From assembly GCA_026874595.1 (NCBI GenBank), contig CM049314.1:50325812-50389811 (forward strand): DNA of 64,000 nt, read 5' to 3'. The translations under genes were made by a program, and so were the position numbers. Positions 20,543-33,661 of the stretch are shown one piece after another. The notes beneath the pieces are model-generated. The model made no database searches. It was not told where the DNA came from and worked only from the letters and a program-made list of their open reading frames with translations. Each line of letters opens with the position of its first letter. The stretch's first letter is position 1. Origin of the DNA: Sipunculus nudus. Lineage: Eukaryota > Annelida > Sipuncula > Golfingiida > Sipunculidae.

Positions 20543-20543
20543 G
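20246..20543 (+). repeat. Tail module of the reference unit
   Basis: Begins as a sub-monomer (CCACAGTTTTGAAGGAATCG) but continues as a diverged partial copy of the head: a half-site run with TCAAGGTCA at 20341-20349, TTTGTTAATATTGGTT, then a degenerate remainder. It ends with TTTCCGGCAAGCGCG, stem TGACC-TCA-GGTCA, T, CTAG and a (TGTC)n tract. It has no CTCF-like core. Confidence 0.88.
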
Positions 20544-22574
20544 TACTCTCTACAGGCCACAATTTTCCAGCAATTGCTTTCAAACTTATACAGCTGGTAG
20601 ACAAGCAAAAGTCCTGGAGGCCTATTGTTTTTGGGCATTATAGGTCAAATGTCAAGGTCAAGGTCATCAAAAGTATACAAAACGGTTTTTTGTTCATATC
20701 TGTGTTAATATTGGTCGTATCTACTTCAACAGTAGCTCATTTTAATCGTCATTCCAAGGCCTGTTTTCTGGTGTGTAGCTGACTCAATTTGCGGTAACCA
20801 TGGTAACACATTTTTGGGGAAAAGTGCTGATATTTTTCTAAATTTGTCAGTTTTAAAGCTACAGAGGTCTAGTTTTTTGCTTCAGGTAGCATTCACCTAG
20901 TACTACAAGATTCTATTAAGAGTCTCGCAATATCTCGTATAATATCTCGTCAAACGAGATATTTCGAGATTTCAGTAATCTTGCCCTGGAGGCCACAGTT
21001 TTGCAGGAATCTTTTTGAAACTGGCATATCTTAAGTCCTACACTATTATCTCGAAATCAATTTTTCATTTTTTTAATTCGGCCGCTAGGGGGCGCTGGGT
21101 GCAAACCTCTCCAACATATCATGTTTTGGCAATATCTCCAAAATTATAAGCCTCAATTACAAAAACTATAGTGTATTTTTTTCCTCTAAGTCTTCTTCAT
21201 GAACTCGTTTAGTCATCTGGTCTCAATCTTGTGTCACTTTGTCTGTGTGTCCGTCTGTTTCTCAGTTGTCCTCAAATCCGCTTGCTTGCCGGTTCTTGCG
21301 TCTCACATATAGCATTCTACAGGACACAGTTTTGAAAGAATCTTTTTAAAACTATTACATCTTATGTCTTACACTTATATCTCGAAACCGATTTTTTATT
21401 TTCCAGAATTGGCCGCTAGGGGGCGGTGCACTCAAACATGCACAACATATCATTTTTTGGCCATATCTCCAAAACTATAAACATCATTTACATAAACTAT
21501 AGCTTATTTTCTTCCTCTGGGTCTTTCCAAAAACCTGGTGTATTCATTTGGTCTCAATCTTGAGTCACTTTGTCTGTGTGTCCGTCTGTTTCTCAGTTGT
21601 CCTCAAATTCGCTTGCTTGCCGGTTCTTGCGTCTCACATATAGCATTCTACAGGCCACAGTTCTGAAAGAATCCTTTTAAAACTATTACATCTTATGTCT
21701 TACACATATATCTCGAAACCGATTTTTCATTTTCCAGAATTGGCCGCTAGGGGGCGGTGCACTCAAACTTGCACAACATATCATTTTTTGGCCATATCTC
21801 CAAAACTATTAACCTCATTTACATAAACTATAGCTTATTTTCTTCCTCTGGGTCTTTCCAAAAACCTGGTGTATTCATTTGGTCTCAATCTTGAGTCACT
21901 TTGTCTGTGTGTCCGTCTGTTTCTCAGTTGTCCTCAAATTCGCTTGCTTGCCGGTTCTTGCGTCTCACATATAGCATTCTACAGGCCACAGTTCTGAAAG
22001 AATCCTTTTAAAACTATTACATCTTATGTCTTACACATATATCTCGAAACCGATTTTTCATTTTCCAGAATTGGCCGCTAGGGGGCGGTGCACTCAAACT
22101 TGCACAACATATCATTTTTTGGCCATATCTCCAAAACTATTAACCTCATTTACATAAATTATAGCTTATTATCTTCCTCTTAGGATTCTTCATAACATGA
22201 TTAAGTCATCTGTTCTCAATCTTGGGTCAGTATGTTTGTCTGTTTGTCAGTTGTCCTCATTTTCGCCTGCTTCCTGGTTCTTGCGTCTCACATGTAGCAT
22301 TCTACTGGCCACAGTTTTGAAGGAATCGTTTTGTAAATTACACTTGTCATATATCGTGATGATATCTGGAAGTCCTATGTTTATTATTCAAATAAGTCAA
22401 AGATCAAGGTCAAGGTGATCAAAATATATCAAAATCTTATTTTCTTTAGAACTTTGTTAATATTGGTTCCTTCTTCACAAACTATGGATTATTTTCTTTC
22501 ACTTTGACACTGCTGGTTCATCTGACTAACTTTACATCATTTCCGGCAAGCGCGTGACCTCAGGTCATCTAGTT

Positions 22575-22605
<31 letters not shown>

Positions 22606-22606
22606 G
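20544..22606 (+). repeat. Array unit 3, L class (2,063 bp)
   Basis: CTCF-like cores start at 21082, 21413, 21744 and 22075. No private change noticed. Confidence 0.95.
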
Positions 22607-24637
22607 TACTCTCTACAGGCCACAATTTTCCAGCAATTGCTTTCAAACTTATACAGCTGGTAGACAAGCAAAAGTCCTGGAGGCCTATTGTTTTTGGGCA
22701 TTATAGGTCAAATGTCAAGGTCAAGGTCATCAAAAGTATACAAAACGGTTTTTTGTTCATATCTGTGTTAATATTGGTCGTATCTACTTCAACAGTAGCT
22801 CATTTTAATCGTCATTCCAAGGCCTGTTTTCTGGTGTGTAGCTGACTCAATTTGCGGTAACCATGGTAACACATTTTTGGGGAAAAGTGCTGATATTTTT
22901 CTAAATTTGTCAGTTTTAAAGCTACAGAGGTCTAGTTTTTTGCTTCAGGTAGCATTCACCTAGTACTACAAGATTCTATTAAGAGTCTCGCAATATCTCG
23001 TATAATATCTCGTCAAACGAGATATTTCGAGATTTCAGTAATCTTGCCCTGGAGGCCACAGTTTTGCAGGAATCTTTTTGAAACTGGCATATCTTAAGTC
23101 CTACACTATTATCTCGAAATCAATTTTTCATTTTTTTAATTCGGCCGCTAGGGGGCGCTGGGTGCAAACCTCTCCAACATATCATGTTTTGGCAATATCT
23201 CCAAAATTATAAGCCTCAATTACAAAAACTATAGTGTATTTTTTTCCTCTAAGTCTTCTTCATGAACTCGTTTAGTCATCTGGTCTCAATCTTGTGTCAC
23301 TTTGTCTGTGTGTCCGTCTGTTTCTCAGTTGTCCTCAAATCCGCTTGCTTGCCGGTTCTTGCGTCTCACATATAGCATTCTACAGGACACAGTTTTGAAA
23401 GAATCTTTTTAAAACTATTACATCTTATGTCTTACACTTATATCTCGAAACCGATTTTTTATTTTCCAGAATTGGCCGCTAGGGGGCGGTGCACTCAAAC
23501 ATGCACAACATATCATTTTTTGGCCATATCTCCAAAACTATAAACATCATTTACATAAACTATAGCTTATTTTCTTCCTCTGGGTCTTTCCAAAAACCTG
23601 GTGTATTCATTTGGTCTCAATCTTGAGTCACTTTGTCTGTGTGTCCGTCTGTTTCTCAGTTGTCCTCAAATTCGCTTGCTTGCCGGTTCTTGCGTCTCAC
23701 ATATAGCATTCTACAGGCCACAGTTCTGAAAGAATCCTTTTAAAACTATTACATCTTATGTCTTACACATATATCTCGAAACCGATTTTTCATTTTCCAG
23801 AATTGGCCGCTAGGGGGCGGTGCACTCAAACTTGCACAACATATCATTTTTTGGCCATATCTCCAAAACTATTAACCTCATTTACATAAACTATAGCTTA
23901 TTTTCTTCCTCTGGGTCTTTCCAAAAACCTGGTGTATTCATTTGGTCTCAATCTTGAGTCACTTTGTCTGTGTGTCCGTCTGTTTCTCAGTTGTCCTCAA
24001 ATTCGCTTGCTTGCCGGTTCTTGCGTCTCACATATAGCATTCTACAGGCCACAGTTCTGAAAGAATCCTTTTAAAACTATTACATCTTATGTCTTACACA
24101 TATATCTCGAAACCGATTTTTCATTTTCCAGAATTGGCCGCTAGGGGGCGGTGCACTCAAACTTGCACAACATATCATTTTTTGGCCATATCTCCAAAAC
24201 TATTAACCTCATTTACATAAATTATAGCTTATTATCTTCCTCTTAGGATTCTTCATAACATGATTAAGTCATCTGTTCTCAATCTTGGGTCAGTATGTTT
24301 GTCTGTTTGTCAGTTGTCCTCATTTTCGCCTGCTTCCTGGTTCTTGCGTCTCACATGTAGCATTCTACTGGCCACAGTTTTGAAGGAATCGTTTTGTAAA
24401 TTACACTTGTCATATATCGTGATGATATCTGGAAGTCCTATGTTTATTATTCAAATAAGTCAAAGATCAAGGTCAAGGTGATCAAAATATATCAAAATCT
24501 TATTTTCTTTAGAACTTTGTTAATATTGGTTCCTTCTTCACAAACTATGGATTATTTTCTTTCACTTTGACACTGCTGGTTCATCTGACTAACTTTAAAT
24601 CATTTCCGGCAAGCGCGTGACCTCAGGTCATCTAGTT

Positions 24638-24668
<31 letters not shown>

Positions 24669-24669
24669 G
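22607..24669 (+). repeat. Array unit 4, L class (2,063 bp)
   Basis: CTCF-like cores start at 23145, 23476, 23807 and 24138. A private change in the tail (CTTTAAATCATT, near 24598) precedes the TTTCCGGCAAGC element. Last of four consecutive L units. Confidence 0.95.
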
Positions 24670-26374
24670 TACTCTCTACAGGCCACAATTTTCCAGCAAT
24701 TGCTTTCAAATTTATACAGCTGGTAGACAAGCAAAAGTCCTGGAGGCCTATTGTTTTTGGGCATTATAGGTCAAATGTCAAGGTCAAGGTCATCAAAAGT
24801 ATACAAAACGGTTTTTTGTTCATATCTGTGTTAATATTGGTCGTATCTACTTCAACAGTAGCTCATTTTAATCGTCATTCCAAGGCCTGTTTTCTGGTGT
24901 GTAGCTGACTCAATTTGCGGTAACCATGGTAACACATTTTTGGGGAAAAGTGCTGATATTTTTCTAAATTTGTCAGTTTTAAAGCTACAGAGGTCTAGTT
25001 TTTTGCTTCAGGTAGCATTCACCTAGTACTACAAGATTCTATTAAGAGTCTCGCAATATCTCGTATAATATCTCGTCAAACGAGATATTTCGAGATTTCA
25101 GTAATCTTGCCCTGGAGGCCACAGTTTTGCAGGAATCTTTTTGAAACTGGCATATCTTAAGTCCTACACTATTATCTCGAAATCAATTTTTCATTTTTTT
25201 AATTCGGCCGCTAGGGGGCGCTGGGTGCAAACCTCTCCAACATATCATGTTTTGGCAATATCTCCAAAATTATAAGCCTCAATTACGAAAAAAAAACTAT
25301 AGTGTATTTTTTTCCTCTAAGTCTTCTTCATGAACTCGTTTAGTCATCTGGTCTCAATCTTGTGTCACTTTGTCTGTGTGTCCGTCTGTTTCTCAGTTGT
25401 CCTCAAATCCGCTTGCTTGCCGGTTCTTGCGTCTCACATATAGCATTCTACAGGACACAGTTTTGAAAGAATCTTTTTAAAACTATTACATCTTATGTCT
25501 TACACTTATATCTCGAAACCGATTTTTTATTTTCCAGAATTGGCCGCTAGGGGGCGGTGCACTCAAACATGCACAACATATCATTTTTTGGCCATATCTC
25601 CAAAACTATAAACATCATTTACATAAACTATAGCTTATTTTCTTCCTCTGGGTCTTTCCAAAAACCTGGTGTATTCATTTGGTCTCAATCTTGAGTCACT
25701 TTGTCTGTGTGTCCGTCTGTTTCTCAGTTGTCCTCAAATTCGCTTGCTTGCCGGTTCTTGCGTCTCACATATAGCATTCTACAGGCCACAGTTCTGAAAG
25801 AATCCTTTTAAAACTATTACATCTTATGTCTTACACATATATCTCGAAACCGATTTTTCATTTTCCAGAATTGGCCGCTAGGGGGCGGTGCACTCAAACT
25901 TGCACAACATATCATTTTTTGGCCATATCTCCAAAACTATTAACCTCATTTACATAAATTATAGCTTATTATCTTCCTCTTAGGATTCTTCATAACATGA
26001 TTAAGTCATCTGTTCTCAATCTTGGGTCAGTATGTTTGTCTGTTTGTCAGTTGTCCTCATTTTCGCCTGCTTCCTGGTTCTTGCGTCTCACATGTAGCAT
26101 TCTACTGGCCACAGTTTTGAAGGAATCGTTTTGTAAATTACACTTGTCATATATCGTGATGATATCTGGAAGTCCTATGTTTATTATTCAAATAAGTCAA
26201 AGATCAAGGTCAAGGTGATCAAAATATATCAAAATCTTATTTTCTTTAGAACTTTGTTAATATTGGTTCCTTCTTCACAAACTATGGATTATTTTCTTTC
26301 ACTTTGACACTGCTGGTTCATCTGACTAACTTTACATCATTTCCGGCAAGCGCGTGACCTCAGGTCATCTAGTT

Positions 26375-26405
<31 letters not shown>

Positions 26406-26406
26406 G
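24670..26406 (+). repeat. Array unit 5, S class (1,737 bp)
   Basis: CTCF-like cores start at 25208, 25544 and 25875. The extra 5 bases come from an expanded A run (ATTACG followed by A9, near 25285) in m1. It also has CAAATTTATAC in the head. First of four consecutive S units. Confidence 0.95.
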
Positions 26407-28106
26407 TACTCTCTACAGGCCACAATTTTCCAGCAATTGCTTTCAAACTTATACAGCTGGTAGACAAGCAAAAGTCCTGGAGGCCTATTGTTTTTGGGCA
26501 TTATAGGTCAAATGTCAAGGTCAAGGTCATCAAAAGTATACAAAACGGTTTTTTGTTCATATCTGTGTTAATATTGGTCGTATCTACTTCAACAGTAGCT
26601 CATTTTAATCGTCATTCCAAGGCCTGTTTTCTGGTGTGTAGCTGACTCAATTTGCGGTAACCATGGTAACACATTTTTGGGGAAAAGTGCTGATATTTTT
26701 CTAAATTTGTCAGTTTTAAAGCTACAGAGGTCTAGTTTTTTGCTTCAGGTAGCATTCACCTAGTACTATAAGATTCTATTAAGAGTCTCGCAATATCTCG
26801 TATAATATCTCGTCAAACGAGATATTTCGAGATTTCAGTAATCTTGCCCTGGAGGCCACAGTTTTGCAGGAATCTTTTTGAAACTGGCATATCTTAAGTC
26901 CTACACTATTATCTCGAAATCAATTTTTCATTTTTTTAATTCGGCCGCTAGGGGGCGCTGGGTGCAAACCTCTCCAACATATCATGTTTTGGCAATATCT
27001 CCAAAATTATAAGCCTCAATTACAAAAACTATAGTGTATTTTTTTCCTCTAAGTCTTCTTCATGAACTCGTTTAGTCATCTGGTCTCAATCTTGTGTCAC
27101 TTTGTCTGTGTGTCCGTCTGTTTCTCAGTTGTCCTCAAATCCGCTTGCTTGCCGGTTCTTGCGTCTCACATATAGCATTCTACAGGACACAGTTTTGAAA
27201 GAATCTTTTTAAAACTATTACATCTTATGTCTTACACTTATATCTCGAAACCGATTTTTTATTTTCCAGAATTGGCCGCTAGGGGGCGGTGCACTCAAAC
27301 ATGCACAACATATCATTTTTTGGCCATATCTCCAAAACTATAAACATCATTTACATAAACTATAGCTTATTTTCTTCCTCTGGGTCTTTCCAAAAACCTG
27401 GTGTATTCATTTGGTCTCAATCTTGAGTCACTTTGTCTGTGTGTCCGTCTGTTTCTCAGTTGTCCTCAAATTCGCTTGCTTGCCGGTTCTTGCGTCTCAC
27501 ATATAGCATTCTACAGGCCACAGTTCTGAAAGAATCCTTTTAAAACTATTACATCTTATGTCTTACACATATATCTCGAAACCGATTTTTCATTTTCCAG
27601 AATTGGCCGCTAGGGGGCGGTGCACTCAAACTTGCACAACATATCATTTTTTGGCCATATCTCCAAAACTATTAACCTCATTTACATAAATTATAGCTTA
27701 TTATCTTCCTCTTAGGATTCTTCATAACATGATTAAGTCATCTGTTCTCAATCTTGGGTCAGTATGTTTGTCTGTTTGTCAGTTGTCCTCATTTTCGCCT
27801 GCTTCCTGGTTCTTGCGTCTCACATGTAGCATTCTACTGGCCACAGTTTTGAAGGAATCGTTTTGTAAATTACACTTGTCATATATCGTGATGATATCTG
27901 GAAGTCCTATGTTTATTATTCAAATAAGTCAAAGATCAAGGTCAAGGTGATCAAAATATATCAAAATCTTATTTTCTTTAGAACTTTGTTAATATTGGTT
28001 CCTTCTTCACAAACTATGGATTATTTTCTTTCACTTTGACACTGCTGGTTCATCTGACTAACTTTACATCATTTCCGGCAAGCGCGTGACCTCAGGTCAT
28101 CTAGTT

Positions 28107-28137
<31 letters not shown>

Positions 28138-28138
28138 G
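26407..28138 (+). repeat. Array unit 6, S class (1,732 bp)
   Basis: CTCF-like cores start at 26945, 27276 and 27607. A private C-to-T change in the head reads TAGTACTATAAG (near 26769). Confidence 0.95.
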
Positions 28139-29838
28139 TACTCTCTACAGGCCACAATTTTCCAGCAATTGCTTTCAAACTTATACAGCTGGTAGACAAG
28201 CAAAAGTCCTGGAGGCCTATTGTTTTTGGGCATTATAGGTCAAATGTCAAGGTCAAGGTCATCAAAAGTATACAAAACGGTTTTTTGTTCATATCTGTGT
28301 TAATATTGGTCGTATCTACTTCAACAGTAGCTCATTTTAATCGTCATTCCAAGGCCTGTTTTCTGGTGTGTAGCTGACTCAATTTGCGGTAACCATGGTA
28401 ACACATTTTTGGGGAAAAGTGCTGATATTTTTCTAAATTTGTCAGTTTTAAAGCTACAGAGGTCTAGTTTTTTGCTTCAGGTAGCATTCACCTAGTACTA
28501 CAAGATTCTATTAAGAGTCTCGCAATATCTCGTATAATATCTCGTCAAACGAGATATTTCGAGATTTCAGTAATCTTGCCCTGGAGGCCACAGTTTTGCA
28601 GGAATCTTTTTGAAACTGGCATATCTTAAGTCCTACACTGTTATCTCGAAATCAATTTTTCATTTTTTTAATTCGGCCGCTAGGGGGCGCTGGGTGCAAA
28701 CCTCTCCAACATATCATGTTTTGGCAATATCTCCAAAATTATAAGCCTCAATTACAAAAACTATAGTGTATTTTTTTCCTCTAAGTCTTCTTCATGAACT
28801 CGTTTAGTCATCTGGTCTCAATCTTGTGTCACTTTGTCTGTGTGTCCGTCTGTTTCTCAGTTGTCCTCAAATCCGCTTGCTTGCCGGTTCTTGCGTCTCA
28901 CATATAGCATTCTACAGGACACAGTTTTGAAAGAATCTTTTTAAAACTATTACATCTTATGTCTTACACTTATATCTCGAAACCGATTTTTTATTTTCCA
29001 GAATTGGCCGCTAGGGGGCGGTGCACTCAAACATGCACAACATATCATTTTTTGGCCATATCTCCAAAACTATAAACATCATTTACATAAACTATAGCTT
29101 ATTTTCTTCCTCTGGGTCTTTCCAAAAACCTGGTGTATTCATTTGGTCTCAATCTTGAGTCACTTTGTCTGTGTGTCCGTCTGTTTCTCAGTTGTCCTCA
29201 AATTCGCTTGCTTGCCGGTTCTTGCGTCTCACATATAGCATTCTACAGGCCACAGTTCTGAAAGAATCCTTTTAAAACTATTACATCTTATGTCTTACAC
29301 ATATATCTCGAAACCGATTTTTCATTTTCCAGAATTGGCCGCTAGGGGGCGGTGCACTCAAACTTGCACAACATATCATTTTTTGGCCATATCTCCAAAA
29401 CTATTAACCTCATTTACATAAATTATAGCTTATTATCTTCCTCTTAGGATTCTTCATAACATGATTAAGTCATCTGTTCTCAATCTTGGGTCAGTATGTT
29501 TGTCTGTTTGTCAGTTGTCCTCATTTTCGCCTGCTTCCTGGTTCTTGCGTCTCACATGTAGCATTCTACTGGCCACAGTTTTGAAGGAATCGTTTTGTAA
29601 ATTACACTTGTCATATATCGTGATGATATCTGGAAGTCCTATGTTTATTATTCAAATAAGTCAAAGATCAAGGTCAAGGTGATCAAAATATATCAAAATC
29701 TTATTTTCTTTAGAACTTTGTTAATATTGGTTCCTTCTTCACAAACTATGGATTATTTTCTTTCACTTTGACACTGCTGGTTCATCTGACTAACTTTACA
29801 TCATTTCCGGCAAGCGCGTGACCTCAGGTCATCTAGTT

Positions 29839-29869
<31 letters not shown>

Positions 29870-29870
29870 G
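28139..29870 (+). repeat. Array unit 7, S class (1,732 bp), G variant
   Basis: CTCF-like cores start at 28677, 29008 and 29339. It carries the shared ACACTGTTATC variant (G at 28640) in m1, also seen in units 10, 12, 14, 22 and 25. Confidence 0.95.
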
Positions 29871-31598
29871 TACTCTCTACAGGCCACAATTTTCCAGCAA
29901 TTGCTTTCAAACTTATACAGCTGGTAGACAAGCAAAAGTCCTGGAGGCCTATTGTTTTTGGGCATTATAGGTCAAATGTCAAGGTCAAGGTCATCAAAAG
30001 TATACAAAACGGTTTTTTGTTCATATCTGTGTTAATATTGGTCGTATCTACTTCAACAGTAGCTCATTTTAATCGTCATTCCAAGGCCTGTTTTCTGGTG
30101 TGTAGCTGACTCAATTTGCGGTAACCATGGTAACACATTTTTGGGGAAAAGTGCTGATATTTTTCTAAATTTGTCAGTTTTAAAGCTACAGAGGTCTAGT
30201 TTTTTGCTTCAGGTAGCATTCACCTAGTACTACAAGATTCTATTAAGAGTCTCGCAATATCTCGTATAATATCTCGTCAAACGAGATATTTCGAGATTTC
30301 AGTAATCTTGCCCTGGAGGCCACAGTTTTGCAGGAATCTTTTTGAAACTGGCATATCTTAAGTCCTACACTATTATCTCGAAATCAATTTTTCATTTTTT
30401 TAATTCGGCCGCTAGGGGGCGCTGGGTGCAAACCTCTCCAACATATCATGTTTTGGCAATATCTCCAAAATTATAAGCCTCAATTACAAAAACTATAGTG
30501 TATTTTTTTCCTCTAAGTCTTCTTCATGAACTCGTTTAGTCATCTGGTCTCAATCTTGTGTCACTTTGTCTGTGTGTCCGTCTGTTTCTCAGTTGTCCTC
30601 AAATCCGCTTGCTTGCCGGTTCTTGCGTCTCACATATAGCATTCTACAGGACACAGTTTTGAAAGAATCTTTTTAAAACTATTACATCTTATGTCTTACA
30701 CTTATATCTCGAAACCGATTTTTTATTTTCCAGAATTGGCCGCTAGGGGGCGGTGCACTCAAACATGCACAACATATCATTTTTTGGCCATATCTCCAAA
30801 ACTATAAACATCATTTACATAAACTATAGCTTATTTTCTTCCTCTGGGTCTTTCCAAAAACCTGGTGTATTCATTTGGTCTCAATCTTGAGTCACTTTGT
30901 CTGTGTGTCCGTCTGTTTCTCAGTTGTCCTCAAATTCGCTTGCTTGCCGGTTCTTGCGTCTCACATATAGCATTCTACAGGCCACAGTTCTGAAAGAATC
31001 CTTTTAAAACTATTACATCTTATGTCTTACACATATATCTCGAAACCGATTTTTCATTTTCCAGAATTGGCCGCTAGGGGGCGGTGCACTCAAACTTGCA
31101 CAACATATCATTTTTTGGCCATATCTCCAAAACTATTAACCTCATTTACATAAATTATAGCTTATTATCTTCCTCTTAGGATTCTTCATAACATGATTAA
31201 GTCATCTGTTCTCAATCTTGGGTCAGTATGTTTGTCTGTTTGTCAGTTGTCCTCATTTTCGCCTGCTTCCTGGTTCTTGCGTCTCACATGTAGCATTCTA
31301 CTGGCCACAGTTTTGAAGGAATCGTTTTGTAAATTACACTTGTCATATATCGTGATGATATCTGGAAGTCCTATGTTTATTATTCAAATAAGTCAAAGAT
31401 CAAGGTCAAGGTGATCAAAATATATCAAAATCTTATTTTCTTTAGAACTTTGTTAATATTGGTTCCTTCTTCACAAACTATGGATTATTTTCTTTCACTT
31501 TGACACTGCTGGTTCATCTGACTAACTTTACATCATTTCCGGCAAGCGCGTGACCTCAGGTCATCTAGTTTGTTTGTCTGTCTGTCTGTCTGTCTGTG
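29871..31598 (+). repeat. Array unit 8, S class (1,728 bp), 4-bp deletion
   Basis: CTCF-like cores start at 30409, 30740 and 31071. The terminal TGTC tract is one repeat shorter. The same short tract recurs at the ends of units 12 and 16. Confidence 0.95.
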
Positions 31599-33629
31599 TA
31601 CTCTCTACAGGCCACAATTTTCCAGCAATTGCTTTCAAACTTATACAGCTGGTAGACAAGCAAAAGTCCTGGAGGCCTATTGTTTTTGGGCATTATAGGT
31701 CAAATGTCAAGGTCAAGGTCATCAAAAGTATACAAAACGGTTTTTTGTTCATATCTGTGTTAATATTGGTCGTATCTACTTCAACAGTAGCTCATTTTAA
31801 TCGTCATTCCAAGGCCTGTTTTCTGGTGTGTAGCTGACTCAATTTGCGGTAACCATGGTAACACATTTTTGGGGAAAAGTGCTGATATTTTTCTAAATTT
31901 GTCAGTTTTAAAGCTACAGAGGTCTAGTTTTTTGCTTCAGGTAGCATTCACCTAGTACTACAAGATTCTATTAAGAGTCTCGCAATATCTCGTATAATAT
32001 CTCGTCAAACGAGATATTTCGAGATTTCAGTAATCTTGCCCTGGAGGCCACAGTTTTGCAGGAATCTTTTTGAAACTGGCATATCTTAAGTCCTACACTA
32101 TTATCTCGAAATCAATTTTTCATTTTTTTAATTCGGCCGCTAGGGGGCGCTGGGTGCAAACCTCTCCAACATATCATGTTTTGGCAATATCTCCAAAATT
32201 ATAAGCCTCAATTACAAAAACTATAGTGTATTTTTTTCCTCTAAGTCTTCTTCATGAACTCGTTTAGTCATCTGGTCTCAATCTTGTGTCACTTTGTCTG
32301 TGTGTCCGTCTGTTTCTCAGTTGTCCTCAAATCCGCTTGCTTGCCGGTTCTTGCGTCTCACATATAGCATTCTACAGGACACAGTTTTGAAAGAATCTTT
32401 TTAAAACTATTACATCTTATGTCTTACACTTATATCTCGAAACCGATTTTTTATTTTCCAGAATTGGCCGCTAGGGGGCGGTGCACTCAAACATGCACAA
32501 CATATCATTTTTTGGCCATATCTCCAAAACTATAAACATCATTTACATAAACTATAGCTTATTTTCTTCCTCTGGGTCTTTCCAAAAACCTGGTGTATTC
32601 ATTTGGTCTCAATCTTGAGTCACTTTGTCTGTGTGTCCGTCTGTTTCTCAGTTGTCCTCAAATTCGCTTGCTTGCCGGTTCTTGCGTCTCACATATAGCA
32701 TTCTACAGGTCACAGTTCTGAAAGAATCCTTTTAAAACTATTACATCTTATGTCTTACACATATATCTCGAAACCGATTTTTCATTTTCCAGAATTGGCC
32801 GCTAGGGGGCGGTGCACTCAAACTTGCACAACATATCATTTTTTGGCCATATCTCCAAAACTATTAACCTCATTTACATAAACTATAGCTTATTTTCTTC
32901 CTCTGGGTCTTTCCAAAAACCTGGTGTATTCATTTGGTCTCAATCTTGAGTCACTTTGTCTGTGTGTCCGTCTGTTTCTCAGTTGTCCTCAAATTCGCTT
33001 GCTTGCCGGTTCTTGCGTCTCACATATAGCATTCTACAGGCCACAGTTCTGAAAGAATCCTTTTAAAACTATTACATCTTATGTCTTACACATATATCTC
33101 GAAACCGATTTTTCATTTTCCAGAATTGGCCGCTAGGGGGCGGTGCACTCAAACTTGCACAACATATCATTTTTTGGCCATATCTCCAAAACTATTAACC
33201 TCATTTACATAAATTATAGCTTATTATCTTCCTCTTAGGATTCTTCATAACATGATTAAGTCATCTGTTCTCAATCTTGGGTCAGTATGTTTGTCTGTTT
33301 GTCAGTTGTCCTCATTTTCGCCTGCTTCCTGGTTCTTGCGTCTCACATGTAGCATTCTACTGGCCACAGTTTTGAAGGAATCGTTTTGTAAATTACACTT
33401 GTCATATATCGTGATGATATCTGGAAGTCCTATGTTTATTATTCAAATAAGTCAAAGATCAAGGTCAAGGTGATCAAAATATATCAAAATCTTATTTTCT
33501 TTAGAACTTTGTTAATATTGGTTCCTTCTTCACAAACTATGGATTATTTTCTTTCACTTTGACACTGCTGGTTCATCTGACTAACTTTACATCATTTCCG
33601 GCAAGCGCGTGACCTCAGGTCATCTAGTT

Positions 33630-33660
<31 letters not shown>

Positions 33661-33661
33661 G
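31599..33661 (+). repeat. Array unit 9, L class (2,063 bp), T variant
   Basis: CTCF-like cores start at 32137, 32468, 32799 and 33130. It carries the CAGGTCACAG variant (T at 32710) in m3, shared with units 11, 13 and 15. Confidence 0.95.

Larger units (their letters stand above)
18481..20543 (+). repeat. Array unit 2, L class (2,063 bp), reference unit
   Basis: Taken as reference. CTCF-like cores are at 19019-19032, 19350-19363, 19681-19694 and 20012-20025. One private change (ATTCACTTG, near 19549) lies in the m2/m3 region. The parts are listed separately below. Confidence 0.96.
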
